Source: Isoetes taiwanensis
Taxonomy: Eukaryota > Streptophyta > Lycopodiopsida > Isoetales > Isoetaceae
Reading direction: 5' to 3'
Assembly: GCA_021234155.1 (NCBI GenBank)
Contig: JAJEKV010000057.1
Location: 3,689,821-3,753,820, forward strand
DNA length: 64,000 nucleotides
Shown: positions 33,633 through 47,000 of the stretch, one piece after another
Numbering within the stretch: the stretch's first letter is position 1
How the letters are laid out: every line of letters starts with the position of its first letter
Notes under the pieces: model-generated
Database searches by the model: none
The model's input: the letters and a program-made list of their open reading frames with translations, nothing else
What the model was told of the DNA's origin: nothing
Translations under genes and position numbers: made by a program

Positions 33633-35077
33633 ATGGCCGGAATTGGCAATGAAGGTTCAAAGCTCAATCTTTTGCTTCTGTGTTTCCCAACACAGGGCCA
33701 TCTAGCTCCCATGATCTCCCTTGCTCGAAAATTGCTCAGCCATGGATTTTCAATTACATTAGCCGTAAATCAATCCTTCAAGGATCGCCTGCTCCAATCA
33801 TACGGCACTTCTTTTCAAATTGAAGGCTATGCCGATCCATTTCATGGGCCAGTTTCTGACCCCCAAGTTCTCGCTTTTATCAAATCCGATAAAAAATCCT
33901 TGCGCATTTCAGTGTCGGAACTGTTGCATCGCCTTTTTGAAACCAGCAATCGACCATGTTGCATAGTTTTTGACCCATTTTTAGATTTTGCGCCAGATTT
34001 GGCTCTTGATTTGGGCGTTTACTCTGCCGCATTTTGGACTGCCTCTCCGGCGTCCTTGGCTTTGCACGATTATCTTCTTCGCCTAATTGACGAAGGATCT
34101 CTTCCTGTTAAAACCCAAGGTAAAATGCTGCTTCTACTTGGCGAATTGTCTCTTAAAATTTGTGGGTTATTCAGATATTTGTGTTTGCAGATGATGCGGA
34201 TAAGGAAATCACTTGGATGCCGGGATTTCCCCCTATCAAAATCTCGGATTTTCCAGCGGATTTTCAAACTGGGGAACGAGATGGGCCAACGATTTCTTCT
34301 GCCGCGCAGAGAGTTTCACAGGCTAAAAAGGCAGATTGGCTTCTGTTTAATTCCTTTGAAGAATTAGACAGAGATATAGTGTCCTATTTTCCAAAGGGCC
34401 TAGCAATAGGGCCCTTAATTTCGACCTCCGATCAAGCGGTTCAGCCCTTTTGGAAAGAGGACAAATCATGCATAAAATGGTTGGATTCGAAACCCCCTTC
34501 TTCTGTGATTTACGTTTCCTTCGGCAGTGCTGCGGTATTATCTGTGGAGCAGCTGCAAGAGCTTGCAAAAGGATTAGAAGAGAGCGGCTGCTCATTTTTG
34601 CTAGTTGTGAGGCAAAATTTAGCAGAGAAAACAGAGGAATTTATGTCGGATTTTTGTGCTCGAAACAAAGATAATGGATTAGTTATTTCATGGGCGCCAC
34701 AGTTTGAAGTGCTAAATCATCCCTCTGTGGCTGGATTTCTGACACATTGTGGTTGGAATTCAACCTTGGAGAGTTTGTACAGCGGAGTTCCTATGCTTGG
34801 ATGGCCTTTTATTGCAGAACAGGGGATGAACTGTTTCTTCATATCAGATGTTTGGAAGGTTGGGTTTAGAATTACAAGGAGCAGAGACCAGGACCTGGTC
34901 AAAAAAGATGAAGTGACAAATTTGATTGGGAAGTTGATGAAAGAAGAACAGGGGTTGCAAGTGAGGCAGAATGCCAGCAGGTTTAAGATTGAAGCAAGGA
35001 AAGCATACTCGGACTCCGGATCTTCTTGCAAGAATTTGGAAACGTTTGTTGGTGATCTCAAAACAAAAGTACTATAA
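33633..35077 (+). CDS. UDP-glycosyltransferase (family 1), copy 2
   Basis: Exons 33633-34119 and 34191-35077 are separated by a 71-bp intron at the same position and phase as copy 1. Exon lengths (487 and 887 bp) are identical to copy 1, and the product is again 457 residues. The PSPG box, the QGH catalytic motif and the DPFLDFAPDLA region are intact, so it is expected to be an active UDP-sugar-dependent transferase. Differences are scattered single substitutions (MAGIGNEG here, MPGIGNES in copy 1). Homology to copy 1 extends from about 33562 to 35163, and this copy has an extra 35-bp or so just after the stop. The upstream fold-back element of copy 1 is absent. A recent inverted duplication is the simplest reading. 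Confidence 0.93.
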
Positions 35078-35163
35078 CTTATAGTGAGCTTGGTCTCAAT
35101 TTCCCCACGTCAGGGCTTGTGGATCACTCCTTCATTTTACCATTTATCCAATGCCAATAATAT

Positions 35164-35959
35164 AAGCATATTATTGACTACCTATAGTCAACTAATAAAC
35201 CTGTGCCCGGCGTTCCCACGCATAGGGCGCACATTTATAAGGTAAGACTACTTCTATTGAATTAATGTGACTCTACAACATTCATGCCTCTCCATGTAAG
35301 AATATGCATCGTGATAGTGAAAATAAACCACTTTTTGCTTACAAATGAAAAAGGGTAAACACCTCAACAAATTACATAGTGGTTGTCCGTATGTATAATG
35401 AGTGATGCACATGGATGTTTAAATGCTTCCAATTTGACTATTTGAAGCAATGCAGTAATAATATGAAGCATAACCCCAAATCAATTGAAACCTGGGAAAG
35501 CAAAATGGGCATGGGTAAAGCAATCTCCCGCAATGGTGATCTTTTGGCTCCGCTCGCCTCCTAACCTGCGCTGCTTGCCTTCTAAACACGACCTTCTAGT
35601 TTCTGTCCTTTCAGCAACCAGCCATAAAGATCAATATTGAAGCAAGGCAAACCAGAGCAACATTGAATAGAATGCAAATTACAAACCAACACAGCTAAAA
35701 ACTTCTGCAAACCACCACGAAATACAACAGGATTTTGATGGATTTGAAAGCGTATCTCCAAAATATCTGTACAATAGAGTTGATACAAGGGGATCCAAGC
35801 TCAGCTATGGCGGAAATATGTGATAAGGAGCCCAAAAAAATATTGTTGTTTGCCTGTAGATCTCATAGCTTGTGTTTGGGTTATTCTCAGCACGACACCC
35901 CAGCCCAGGATCGATTCATAAAATTGCTTCATGGACGCTTTTGCACGAAACTTGCTCCA
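35164..35959. other. Intergenic, no gene recognised
   Basis: Short ORFs only, with no repeat or transposon end seen. Confidence 0.4.
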
Positions 35960-36229
35960 CTAGCATATTTTTTGGGCATGTTTATGATTTTCTCTGCCAG
36001 AAGATAGGGTGATGGCTTCATTCCATAGAGCAGGCAAAGGTGAAGTTTTAGTTCCAAGTTTTTCACGATAGCTTGCATTAGATTTTGACTGGAGATCCTC
36101 GCATTCTTCTGCCATGGTCAGCTTTTTTTTCTTTCTTGCCCCAACTTTTCTACATTTGCAGGCAACAGATGCTTCTTGCATAATGAAGAAATCATGACCA
36201 ATTATGATATATGATGCAGATTCAGGCAC
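35960..36229 (-). CDS. Short unidentified ORF, possible terminal exon
   Basis: The minus-strand frame ends at 35960. It has a basic run ARKKKK, then an internal Met at 36115 followed by AEECEDLQSKSNASYREKLG. It may be a last exon or a captured gene fragment. No domain was seen and no partner exons were found. Confidence 0.2.
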   Translation of the reverse strand: MPESASYIIIGHDFFIMQEASVACKCRKVGARKKKKLTMAEECEDLQSKSNASYREKLGTKTSPLPALWNEAITLSSGRENHKHAQKIC

Positions 36230-37140
36230 AAGGGCTAGAGCAGGGGTTTGATGTTTGATGCTGTGGGTTCAACACTGAATAACTGGCTACGATTCTGAGA
36301 AGGAAGTAAATTAATCCTCACCTTAAATAATTCGAAGCTAATCTATGTTTATCAATGAAGTTGCAGCCTTAGAAGTAGCAGGCTTGCTAACCTTCTACAA
36401 GAAAGTTTAGATTCTAACTTGGAATATACAGTTATGATTTGTCAAAGAAGATCAGATTGATAGAATGTTACAAGAGAGACAATGTAACTTGGTTAACCTT
36501 GACCCAATAAGGGAAAATTTGCATGGGCTTTCACCACATCCATTGTAGGTCTGATATTTACATGTTTGAGGTAAAATCTTAGGCCTTAATTTTGCAATAA
36601 CAACATAGTTTGGTTTGTGATTGTGTTCAATCTTTCCAAGCGTTCTTAGGAATAGATGAATATGTAGAGGGCAATAACAGCTATTTCATGATTAAGCTTG
36701 ATTTCATTGTTCTGATTAAGCTTGATTGCATTGTTCTGATGCAGATCTTTCAAGTGGTGCAACAACTGGTATTTGCCCATGTTGGTTCCTTCAAAACTTA
36801 TTGCAGATTCAAACCATTCTGTATATATTGGCTTGATATTTATTTCTCTCCACAATTTGCTGCACATAAGGATGTTGTATTGATTGCCTTATTCCAATTA
36901 TCGAAAAAACAAAGTGCGAAACCACTCATCAAGGCACTTGATAATATTCCTTTCGCTAAGCTGATAAATCCTTTTGCTCGGTATTGAATGTGTGAATTGC
37001 AAATCTTCCACATCAATTTAAATAAAACTTCTGTTTAACTATGCTTTCTAATAGTCTACACATCCATCTACATTGTTGGTCCATGTTAAAAAGTGTCCTT
37101 TCTCCTTTCCATTTTAAAAACCAAATTCAATTAGTGCTTT
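36230..37140. other. Intergenic; weak plus-strand ORF
   Basis: A 125-codon plus frame at 36610-36987 contains a short internal direct repeat (ATTAAGCTTGATT.CATTGTTCTGAT). I cannot assign it and treat it as probably non-coding. Confidence 0.3.
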
Positions 37141-37185
37141 TATTTGTGTAATAGCCATAAAATAAGTCCAACGTATCTAAGATGT

Positions 37186-37282
37186 AAAAATTACATTACA
37201 AACCACCATTAACAAATAAGTCCAACAAAGAAAATCTATAAAAATTACATTACAAACCACCACTAACAAATAAGTCCAACAT
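37186..37282. repeat. Direct repeat of ~38 bp
   Basis: ATTACATTACAAACCACC followed by a TAACAAATAAGTCCAACA block occurs twice, about 59 bp apart. Its position next to the CACTA fragment makes a subterminal transposon repeat possible. Confidence 0.6.
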
Positions 37283-37547
37283 TTGTAAGAACATAATCTA
37301 TAAAATTACATCGATGCAAACTAGAGGAATTGGATGGTTTTCCACAAAACAATTAGTCCAATAACACTTAGGCTCTGAATTTAATAATATATTCCAAGCA
37401 AAGTTACATCAAGATTACAAAGTTAGTTTACGTCTAGCTCTTCTCTTTCCAACTTATGCCCAGCAACGCTGGGCACCATTAATAGTTATATATAAAATCG
37501 ATCATTAACCAATAGATATAAATATAACCATTTGAAAAAAACAATTA

Positions 37548-38262
37548 TCATAGAAAACTAGAAGGTGATTCCTCATCCCTTATATCGTTTTCAATATCCT
37601 CCAACTCATCGCCGCCAAGTTCTAGATGCAGTAGATGTTGAGGCACACTTTCCTGTTCAACATTCTTGTCAATGGCATAATCTATAACAACATGATCTGA
37701 TGATTGTATTCGCAAAGGTAACACATCATCCTCAACTGGACCTTGATCATCTTCATATTGAGCACTCTGCATGTCACCCATATCATGTTGTGGAACGTCT
37801 ATCTCATCATCGGTTACTTCATTAGTCTCAAGTGTAGAAGGAGTCATCTGGTTCACTTCATGAAAAGAATCATCATGCAAAATTAATGGATCGATCATAC
37901 GACGAGATGTAGGAGTCACATGAACCACAATCCACCAATCACTATCTCTCTGGTTCTTATGAAAGAAGACCTGTTCAACTTGCCTTGGAAAAATAAAAGG
38001 CTCATCCATGTCTCTCAGGAAATAAGTGGAGTTCACCTCATAAAAACCTGAACGATGTTCCCTCATTGTGAAATTTCTTCCTCGATAAGATGCTTTGAAC
38101 CACTTTGCCTTCAAAACATTCACTTTGAAGGAACGAAAATTAACTTCAATAATGTCTGTTATTTGACCAACATAATTGAGATCACTGTCTATGGGTTGGT
38201 TGTCTCTGGTGGGCTTGACTCTTTTGCTCAAAACATGCTGCAATGCCACAATCATATGTAAC
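37548..38262 (-). mobile_element. CACTA (En/Spm) transposon fragment, DUF4216
   Basis: The minus-strand frame carries the DUF4216 signature: NYVGQITDIIEVNFRSFKVN, KAKWFKASYRGRN, then VNSTYFLRDMDEPFI and VFFHKNQRDSDWWIVVHV. It ends in an acidic tail with DDEIDVPQHDMGD. DUF4216 is found in the large transposase-linked proteins of plant CACTA elements. Homology continues in another frame to about 38262 (YDCGIAACFEQKSQAH), implying a frameshift, and a LINE end is inserted there. The transposase core is absent. Confidence 0.8.
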
Positions 38263-38264
38263 CT

Positions 38265-38496
38265 TACCCTTGTCAATGCTCGCTGCCTCTAGTCCCCTTG
38301 AACAGATCCCGGTCCCTGATGGTGGAATTTGGTTGTGAATTTTGGAAACTTGTTGTAATTTGTCCTTGATGACAGCTCTGTTGTTCGATTTTTTCCTCAT
38401 TTTTTACTATATAGGCTCTGAGCCTTTATCCTATATGTTCTGATTTATGATTAATAAAATCCTTCCTTTTCCTCTCCAAAAAAAAAAAAAAAAAAA
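38265..38496 (+). mobile_element. 5'-truncated L1-type LINE, 3' end only
   Basis: A non-coding 3' region ends TTAATAAAATCCTTCC and a poly(A) of about 19 at 38478-38496. The style matches other L1 ends here. It joins the CACTA fragment at about 38262. Confidence 0.65.
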
Positions 38497-38582
38497 CTAA
38501 CAAAAAGCACACCAGAAGGCTTTAGCAAGGTAAGGCAGTTTCAATTAATCAAATAATATTATTGGCAGTATGACACGTGTAA

Positions 38583-38660
38583 GGAATAGAATAGAATAGA
38601 ATAGTTTTTTTAACGTCCACGGAGACCAATAGGTCATGGGACCCATACAATGGGCTAGTA
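38583..38660 (-). mobile_element. Short RTE-like LINE 3' end
   Basis: The minus strand reads GGGTCCCATGACCTATTGGT then CTCCGTGGACGTTAAAAAAA, with a (TTCTA)n tail at 38604-38583. The same 3' end occurs at 52990-53030, so this is a dead-on-arrival copy. Confidence 0.7.
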
Positions 38661-40459
38661 CAATCATTACTACTAATATAACAGCAATTAATATGCTTCA
38701 ACACAACATTTGATAAAAGCATAGGTGTTGAAGAGTTATTTAGATCATCCAAAGAATCTCATTGTAAACATGGGTATGGTGCAAAATATTTAGCTAAAAT
38801 ATTAGGAACCTACAAGAAAAAAATATGGAGGTCTTTTGGACAATCCCTAGGGATGGAGTTCGAGGTTTTAAAATATGCTTTGGTATCTTCAATTTGAACA
38901 GTAGATATCTTGCCTGAATAAGATGAGAAATGGTGAATTGTCATTTGGATTTGGACTAAAATGTAAGTCACTTAGATTGAAATGTTAATCCACCGAAAAT
39001 ATGATACATTAATAATTGATAAAGATAAGAATATATAAATGATTCTCCAAGTCCAAGACACGAAAAGGGGCCAAAAATATAATATTCCTACTCATGGCCA
39101 AAAAATTGGTACTCTCATATAATTATAGGGTCCACATCTTTGACAACTTGTAAAGATTGAGAATATAAGTCCAAGAATATACCTCTAAGGCATGAAAAGT
39201 GCACTAAGAAAAAGTGTTCTAATGCTTGAGTGAAGTCTACCCCTGTTAGGGTAGCTTCTGGTTCGAACCAGCTGGTTTTTATTTAAACTCATAGCATGGT
39301 CTTCAGTTGTATGAAGCAACTCTATATCCTCTTGGTCAATATTTACAATAAATGTTGCAGCATTTGCTTGAGTCTCTTGAAAGCCCACATCTTGACAGAC
39401 ATGATTGGGCAACATTACCCTTCCAGAAGCCCAGTCAGCTAAAGCATAAGCTATCAATAGAAGCTCCATAGATGACAGACGTGAGAGTTGCAAATGCCTT
39501 ATAATTGCTGGCTAAAGGATACAATGTGATGTCAGTTGGAAGAATTATTGTGTTGTGATGTAGCACATCAGAACAAAATTGCAAATGGCACCAACTATCA
39601 AATTTGCCCATTTGGTTGTGCTTGAAGATGTAGCATTCCTGCCACATGATCTTGAAATAATTAAAAGTCCACTCATATTCACCACGTTGTGTATATCCTC
39701 CATTTATTGCCCCTCAGAATACCAGCTCGGGGCCTAGCAACATCTTAAAAAAACCTGTAAAGCGTATTTCTATAACCACAATTATGTAACAGCAACCACA
39801 ATCATGTGGTAGATGCATTAAGACAACACAAGAACTTTGTAACTCAAGAAATGAGCACATCTAAACTGGTTATCAAAATGGACAGGCTAAGCCTGCAAGT
39901 GAGCAGCTCAATGGCAAAGTGGCTTCATGGAGCAACAGCAGCATTATGACAATGATGTGAAGCAACTATCTTCCATGGATGGATATACATTAAAAAACTA
40001 TTTCTCAAGCAAGAGTATCCATTGAAAAGCTTAAGGGAAGCTCTCAAAATAAGTTTAGGTACATATCTTTCAAATTTCAATTGTATATATGTTCTAATTC
40101 TACAACAGAGTACAAACATGGAGGTCACTCCAAGACGAAAGGTCTATTGTTCGAGTAATTACTCTAAATACCAAACACAGGGATATATATATTAAAGGGA
40201 GTGGCAAATAAGTTCATATCCTCCTTTTTTAAATCTCCAACAATTGAGACCACCATATTCACGATGTGTGTACCAGCTAGCAAATATTTGGACATAACTT
40301 GCAAATGCAAGATGCATTTGTCAAGAAAGAGTATCCATTGAAAAGCTTAGGGGAAACTCTAAAAATGTCTAGGCACACATCTTAACAGGGAGGTAGCACA
40401 TCAACATATAAAGTTTTTCACGACTAATCTGATCCAAACAGTGACTGTGACTTGTTTGT
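38661..40459. other. AT-rich DNA with unassigned short frames
   Basis: Minus frames at 39493-39185 (ALADWASGRVMLPNHVCQDV) and 39647-39435 look mildly coding-like but match nothing I know. A near-duplicate phrase (AAGAGTATCCATTGAAAAGC) occurs at 40012 and 40326. Confidence 0.3.
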
Positions 40460-40696
40460 CTATTGTGCTTGGATCTTCTCCAAATTAGAAGTTTGGGCGA
40501 AGTGACTTGAGCTCTCTTGGTTGTGAAGATGGTTATGACCCTCAATGTTACACCGACAAGAGGAAAACAACTTTGGTCTTGCTGGCATAGGTTGAGATTG
40601 TTCTAATAAATTTATTGGAATTACCACTGTAGATGAATAAAATGGAGTACTGCCCAATAATTCTTGTACAACATGAGCACTCTCTCCGTTTTGCAC
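40460..40696 (-). CDS. Possible terminal exon, unidentified
   Basis: The frame follows an acceptor-like CACTACAG on the minus strand and runs about 79 codons to a stop at 40460. It is Gln/Ser/His-rich (ARPKLFSSCRCNIEGHNHLH). No family is recognised. Confidence 0.25.
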   Translation of the reverse strand: MQNGESAHVVQELLGSTPFYSSTVVIPINLLEQSQPMPARPKLFSSCRCNIEGHNHLHNQESSSHFAQTSNLEKIQAQ

Positions 40697-40879
40697 CTGT
40701 AGTGAATAATATCATATTTTCAAGCAGCGTTGCAAACATCCTAATAGTTATTCTAGTAGGAAGAAAGGAAATGGATCCAAGACAAAACGCAACTAAATTG
40801 AAACACGCTCTCAACTGAAACCACCGCATGGCAGAAATGAAAGAAAAACACATTCTTTGTCTACAATCAGAAATCAAGC

Positions 40880-41400
40880 AACTAGCTGCACAATAAACTC
40901 CAAAAAACCTTGATTTCATTCATGCTACACCATTTTCGATGGCAAAAATCCCTCAATGGCTTGCCGGATGCAATTCTCGCTTGAAAAATGTAACGAGCCT
41001 CCTTACCCTGCCCCTGTTGGGCATATGCTGTGATCATAGAAGTCAAAGCAGCAATATCATGTTCTTGAATCCTAATAAACAAAGAATGCTTCTCCACATT
41101 TAGAATACATAGTCACAAGTGAAACTCCTACAACAACACAATTCTATCATTTGTACATGTGATATGCGCATGAATATACTTTCCCTTAGCAGGAAAATTT
41201 TAAGACCACAACATGCATCCAATACTGCAATAAAGGTAACCTTATTCGGCTCTGTTTTTTCCTCTTGTGCATCAGTTCAAAGCATTGAGGTTATTCTTAG
41301 CTCTTCCAGCATAAACTGCAATCATAGAAGTCCACGTAATAACAACTTATTCCTCATTCTTATCAAACAATTCCCTAGCATATTCTAGCTGCAACAACCA
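40880..41400 (-). pseudogene. Pentatricopeptide-repeat (PPR) gene remnant
   Basis: Broken minus frames show PLS-type PPR motifs. They are LEYARELFDKNE and VVITWTSMIAVYAG near 41370-41310, NKVTFIAVLDACCGL near 41240, and DIAALTSMITAYAQQGQGKE near 41050-40990. These organelle RNA-binding repeats normally tandem-stack; here stops and frame changes separate them. Confidence 0.65.
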
Positions 41401-42089
41401 AGCACAACATGGTATTCTACACTTATTAGCCTCGGCCTAATTTGTGCAAACGTTTTCTTTTCTTTTCTTTGCCTCGTAGTAGGAGCCATGGCATGTCTGT
41501 GAACTCACATGAGCAATAAAAGCAACCTCTTATATTTTGTTCTGTTTCTGCGGTGTCGATAGAGTTATAAGAATAAGTAGCTACAGAAACATTCCACCAT
41601 AGGCCATGCATTCCATCTATAACCAATGGTCTGCTTAGTTCATAGAAAAGGATTATAGGAAATGGATTCCAAAACACATGCATATAGCCTGGAATATATA
41701 GCGGAAATTCAAAAATTCAGTTGTATTAATCGCAGTCAATGGAAATCGTAAAGCGCAACTTTAAAATGTCATTCTGCATTGAAAATGTTATTCTGCATGC
41801 TAACATGAGAGTCCGATAATCTATAATGCCAAACTCTAGTAAAAGAGTCGAAGGACTTTCACATGAACTAAAGAAACTAACCCCTTATTCTCTATACTGT
41901 ATACTCTGTCAGGAACACCACTATAAGGAAGCAATCCCTTACCCATTCACATTACAACAGTGCACTAAGTCATTGATGTCCTTTTATAGCATCAAGGCAT
42001 TTCTGTACCTGGATCAGCGAGAAAAACTCATGAACACTAAATGACTTGCTATACTGGTGAGCATCGCATACGTGGAGAACCATTCTTGT
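41401..42089. other. Intergenic, no gene recognised
   Basis: Short ORFs only. Confidence 0.35.
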
Positions 42090-43008
42090 GTAGCTCCTTC
42101 TGATGTGCTAGATTCAGTTGCACTACCATTATGTTTGCCAGCTCATAATGGATTGATGGATATATGTGCATCTAATTTTGTTGATGTTTCAATCACCTGC
42201 AAATGAATTACATTAATTGTAACAGTGTCTCAATGGGCCACAGGTGTTCAACATAGTACCATGAATGAAAAAGAAGCTTACCGCAGGTGTGTTTCCAATC
42301 GTAGCTGTGAATGACACAAGCCTGTAAAAATGTCTCAACTTCCACATATCACAAACTAAGCATAGCTCTGATATTCCTACTTAATGGCGAAATGGATACT
42401 GTATATATTTGATCCAACTGTTCTCTTTACATTCTGCCCAAAGTGATCACGAGCTGTATACTCCATCTTTTATCATAATCACGATGCATAATAAAGCGAA
42501 CTATGCTAGTCCACTAAAACTTATCCCCTACAAAGCACCCGACTAAGAGAGACATGTATGGAACAATGCCATGTTGACGTGCCACAAAATCTTCAGTTAA
42601 AATGGCTTTCATGGCTTCCATAAGCGCAGACATAAACTCATCAACGATCTGCAGCAGAGCAGACTAGAAGATATAGTGCCTGAATCTCAGTATAAACTAC
42701 TTTAATCATGAAAGATATGGAAAGGAGAAAATACCGTCTGAGAGTCCGAGATGCTGCCCAAAATTGTTGATATTTTAGAAGCAATTGTTCCAAATCCGAC
42801 ACGTCTTGCAAACGTAATATTAAAGAATACATCAAACTTTTATATCACAAGTTCTTACATGATATGTTTCCAACCTGCGTCAAGAACAAAAATGTTAAGT
42901 ACAGCATTTACACCATTTTGCCTTCAAAAGTCACAACAAAGTACCTTGACTACCTTAATGTCTGACAAAGCTCCGCCATACCTGCATATTGGAATTGCTG
43001 GAAGTTGA
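42090..43008 (-). pseudogene. Intron-rich exon remnants, unidentified
   Basis: The minus strand has a row of exon-like blocks with plausible borders. Near 43000-42955 is GMAELCQTLR|GTAGTC. Near 42815-42738 is ARRVGFGTIASKISTILGS. At 42650-42520 a CTGCTGCAG acceptor is followed by IVDEFMSALMEAMKAILTED. A further block sits near 42325-42285, and another after TTTGCAG near 42198. Phases cannot all be reconciled. The blocks read as real protein, but I cannot name the family. Confidence 0.35.
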
Positions 43009-44045
43009 AACCTATCAAATGGCATTGCAACTCATCCCTTCACCCTCAGACAGGGAAAAAAATGCCTCAAATTATGGCTGCTCCTGTCACGACAAGTTTC
43101 GGCAGCCCAGCAAAACTATGGCTCTTCAAATACGACTGGCCCACTTGTTTGTTAACAAATTAAGAACTCAGGCATGATTCAACCAAGGAAACACATGCAC
43201 GATCAAGCTACGGCGAGCAGAGCCTAGCATATTGCTATCAAAACTAAAACTTTCTGCCTGTCAAGGAGGCTGTTATACAAAGCCAGCCTTCATTATATGA
43301 TGCCCTCCATTGGGCCCAATAATCAGATAATCCCAGCAAGCTTGATGCCGTTTACAAAAGGAATGGAAGCATGGCATGGCCGTTGAACCAAAAACCCTGA
43401 GGTCGTGAGGACATAGGATAGGAAGATCGTGATGGAGGTAGCCTATGGGAACTAAGGCAAACAAAAGACTAAAAAAATTTCTGGTTGCTTTTGCCTTGGT
43501 CTCTGAAAGATCAGGTAAAATGTAAAATGGCCGAACGAATCTCCTTGCCATGTCAGATTCCGGAGCAAAAGCCAGCCAAAATGCCTTTCACAGCTCCATC
43601 TATGCCTCTTCAAAATCCGTCTGCCAACTTATTATGCCAACTAAAAAACTCCCGATTCAACAACTAAAATCCTAACCTTCATCGATATATATTCCTGTAG
43701 ATGAAAGCTGCTCTACCCAAAAGCAAGAGTTTGTCTACCGCTTGTCCACTCCGCAGAGGGTTTGGCTCTATCTGGAGCAGAGGGAAGCAAGGATAGATGG
43801 TTTTGTTACCTGAGGAAAAGTTTTGAATCCCTAAACAGGTCACAAAGACGGAGGGCACAAAATGAAATCAATAGAACAACCTCGACGCAAGAACGCAAGA
43901 ATAAGTTATTTCCTGACTCTTCCCATCTCCGTGCCTATTTGTGACCGAATTTCTAATTTCCCTTGCCTTAGATTTGTAAAAGCAGAGATCTGATGGTGCA
44001 AAATAAGCCACATCAAAGATTTTGATGAGATGGAAATTACACGTG
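43009..44045. other. Intergenic, no gene recognised
   Basis: Short ORFs only, with no repeats seen. Confidence 0.35.
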
Positions 44046-44049
44046 GATA

Positions 44050-47000
44050 GGCTAAAATTTGAGGAAAGGCTGTAGGCCCGGTAGGGCTGGTGTGCTAAAA
44101 AAACAAATTATCCCAAGCATCTGAAGCAGAGACGTGAATTCCGACAGGGATACCAAGCAACTTTGTGGTATTGCCATGTACAAGAATCTTCCATGGATAG
44201 TCCAGAATACATGAAGGCATGGGACTGTCCAATGTCCACAAAGCGGTACACTTTTGCCAACCCACAAGAACTCCTGATGCTAAGGAGAATGTGTCTAACA
44301 ATAGCTTAGCATTATGAAGATTCTAAGCTTCGGAAATTAGGATAAAAAAGGTGTCATCAGCATATTGATTACATACCTCTTGAGAACCATCGTCCATTGG
44401 CAGACCTTGAATGATGCCATCCTGGGTAGCCACCAAGAAAAGTTGAGATAATACTTCTGCCACAATTGTGAAGAGCAAGGGTGCTAAGGGGCAACCTTGT
44501 CGAATTCCTCTACCCACTACAGAAATATCAGATGGCTCACCTTGAAAAACTACAATAGACCTTGTTGACATATGAAGCTTCATGACATTTCTTGTAAATG
44601 ATTCCTCGATTCTCCAGGAAGCCCCAATCAACACCATCATAAGCTTTAGCAAAATCAAGCTTAAGACACACCGCTCCATGACCCTGTAACCAGGCCCAAT
44701 AAATTCCCTCGTATCAGCAGCCACATTATTGAGAATACAACGACGAGGAAGAAAGCCAGATTGTGTTGACGAGGTAGAGTCGGCCAAAATGTCTCAAACT
44801 TTTTCTGCCAATGTCTTAGCAAAGATCTTATACACAGAGGAAAGCAATGTAATAGGTCGCTAGTCAAAAATAGTCTTGGTTTTCTTGCTCTTTGAATCAA
44901 GGAGATAGAATCAGTGTTCAGAATCTTGTCAAGGCACCTAAATCTCTGAAGTTCACAGAAGGCATCATATACATCATCCTCCAACACATCGTAATGCTTT
45001 TGAAAGAATTCAATAGGGAAGCCATCTAGACCAGGGCATTTGTCCCTTTCTAAGAGAGCCATAGCTCCTTTTAAATCCTTCTTTACAATATTGAACTAAG
45101 CAACCTCTTCTCTTTAGAAATAATGCGACGCACCTTAGTCAATACGGCTGATTGCATGTCCTCTTGACAGAGCAATGGCCATCGCACAAAGAATATAGAA
45201 GAGTGATGATGAAGATTCTGCTTAAGATGCACATGATCAGAGATAAGAGAGCCGCCCGACAACACCAAGAAATGTATAGAGGTGGCAAGTTTCCTTCTTC
45301 TTGCAGCGAAAAAAAAAGAATCGGGATCTATTTCCATCCTTGAACCATTACAACCCTGCCTTCACCTTGGCTTCAGTGGCTTTTACAGTTTCTATAGCCT
45401 TGATCTGAGATAGTAACTCATTTTTTCTAACTCCACTAGTAGGGCCACGAGTACGGAGTTGTTCTAATTCCTGGTACAATGCAGTCAAGAGTCCTCTAGC
45501 TTCAGCAGCTCTGACTCTCCCCCATTCTTTTACAAATGATTTCACTGCCGACAATGCTGCAACAATCCCAGACATGCCTCTACGACGTGAGAAGGCCTGA
45601 GACCACACTCGATTACAATCCATCTTGAACTCATCTTCCTCCAAGTACTTGCAATTAACCTTGAAGTAAGTTCGAGTAGGTCTACGACAATTAGCCACAT
45701 CATTGGATAAGAGTTGCGGATTATGATTAGACACGGAGCTATCCAGAAGATTCGAGCGATAAAAATCTACTAGCAAAGCAGTTGCACAACTATTAAAGTA
45801 TCCTCTGTCATGTCTTGCATAAGCTCTGCCAACTCCTGTCCAACCATTACGCCACGTGAAGGACTGATCACCATCAATCTCTAAAAACTGGCAATCGTGT
45901 AAAAGGCGTAAGCATTATTCCCGCTCGAACTCTTGCATCACTTTAGAACCTCGACCGCTTCTATCTCTTTCCAACTCGACCATGTTAAAGTCTCCAACCA
46001 GTAACCATGCAACATTCTGCCCAAGATGAAGAATTTTACTCCTCACAGTTGTCCATAAAGCACCACATTGGAGAGGTCTATTATGAGCATAGACATTTAT
46101 CAATTCCCATAATTCTTGGCCCCTATCTTTCTACTTGATTATTATCCACTGCCCAAACCTATCTGTTTGAGTAAAAGTGACATCCATAGAGGACTTTCAC
46201 GCATTAAGCAAACCAGTCTTAGATGCATCAGCAGCAGACAGTAAGACATTATAGTCATGTCCAAACATATTAGCTACTTTATATACATCACCTCGGCAAT
46301 ATTTATGCTCTTGAAGGCAACAAAAGGTAGTAGAAAACTTAGACAAGTAAAGAGATAACCTACTCCTTTTACTTGGGGAAGAAGCCACTCCCCTCACATT
46401 CCAGGACAAAAGGTTCATGTGCCCTAATTATTATGTTCCACCTCCATACCAATGGAGCCAGCATCAACCATGTCCATCTCGCAAGATTCTAAAGGGAGAT
46501 CAACCCATCTCGTCCTGGAAATTGGCCAGGGGGAGCCTCCTCTCTGTTCCACCCTTTCACTGTTTTGTTTTTCATTTGGTGAGGGAAAGCCTCCTCTGCT
46601 CTACCCCCATTATTTTGTTAGGTACCTGGCAAGGGAAAGCTTCCTCTCTACTCCACCCTTCCATGCAAAGTATCAGACTCATTTGTGACATTAGGGGCAT
46701 GTGACATTAGCAGCTCTTTTCCAATTCACATTTTGCCATCCCTCTTGGGCATTTTTCATGATGCTCCTGAACACTTTCTTGCCGCTCTTGCATCTCCTGG
46801 ATCTTCTGTAATTTGGCCCTAGCATTCTCATCAAAAGTGGGAGTATGCACAGTCTTCTGTGGGGTAGAGGTTCTAGCAACAGATGGAATAGCAATAACAG
46901 AGAGGTATCAGTAATTAGCAGAAGGGACAACAGAAGGTAAAGGGGACACAACAGATGTAGGAGGCACAGAGGAAGAAGGGACCATTGCAGGGCGATCTCT

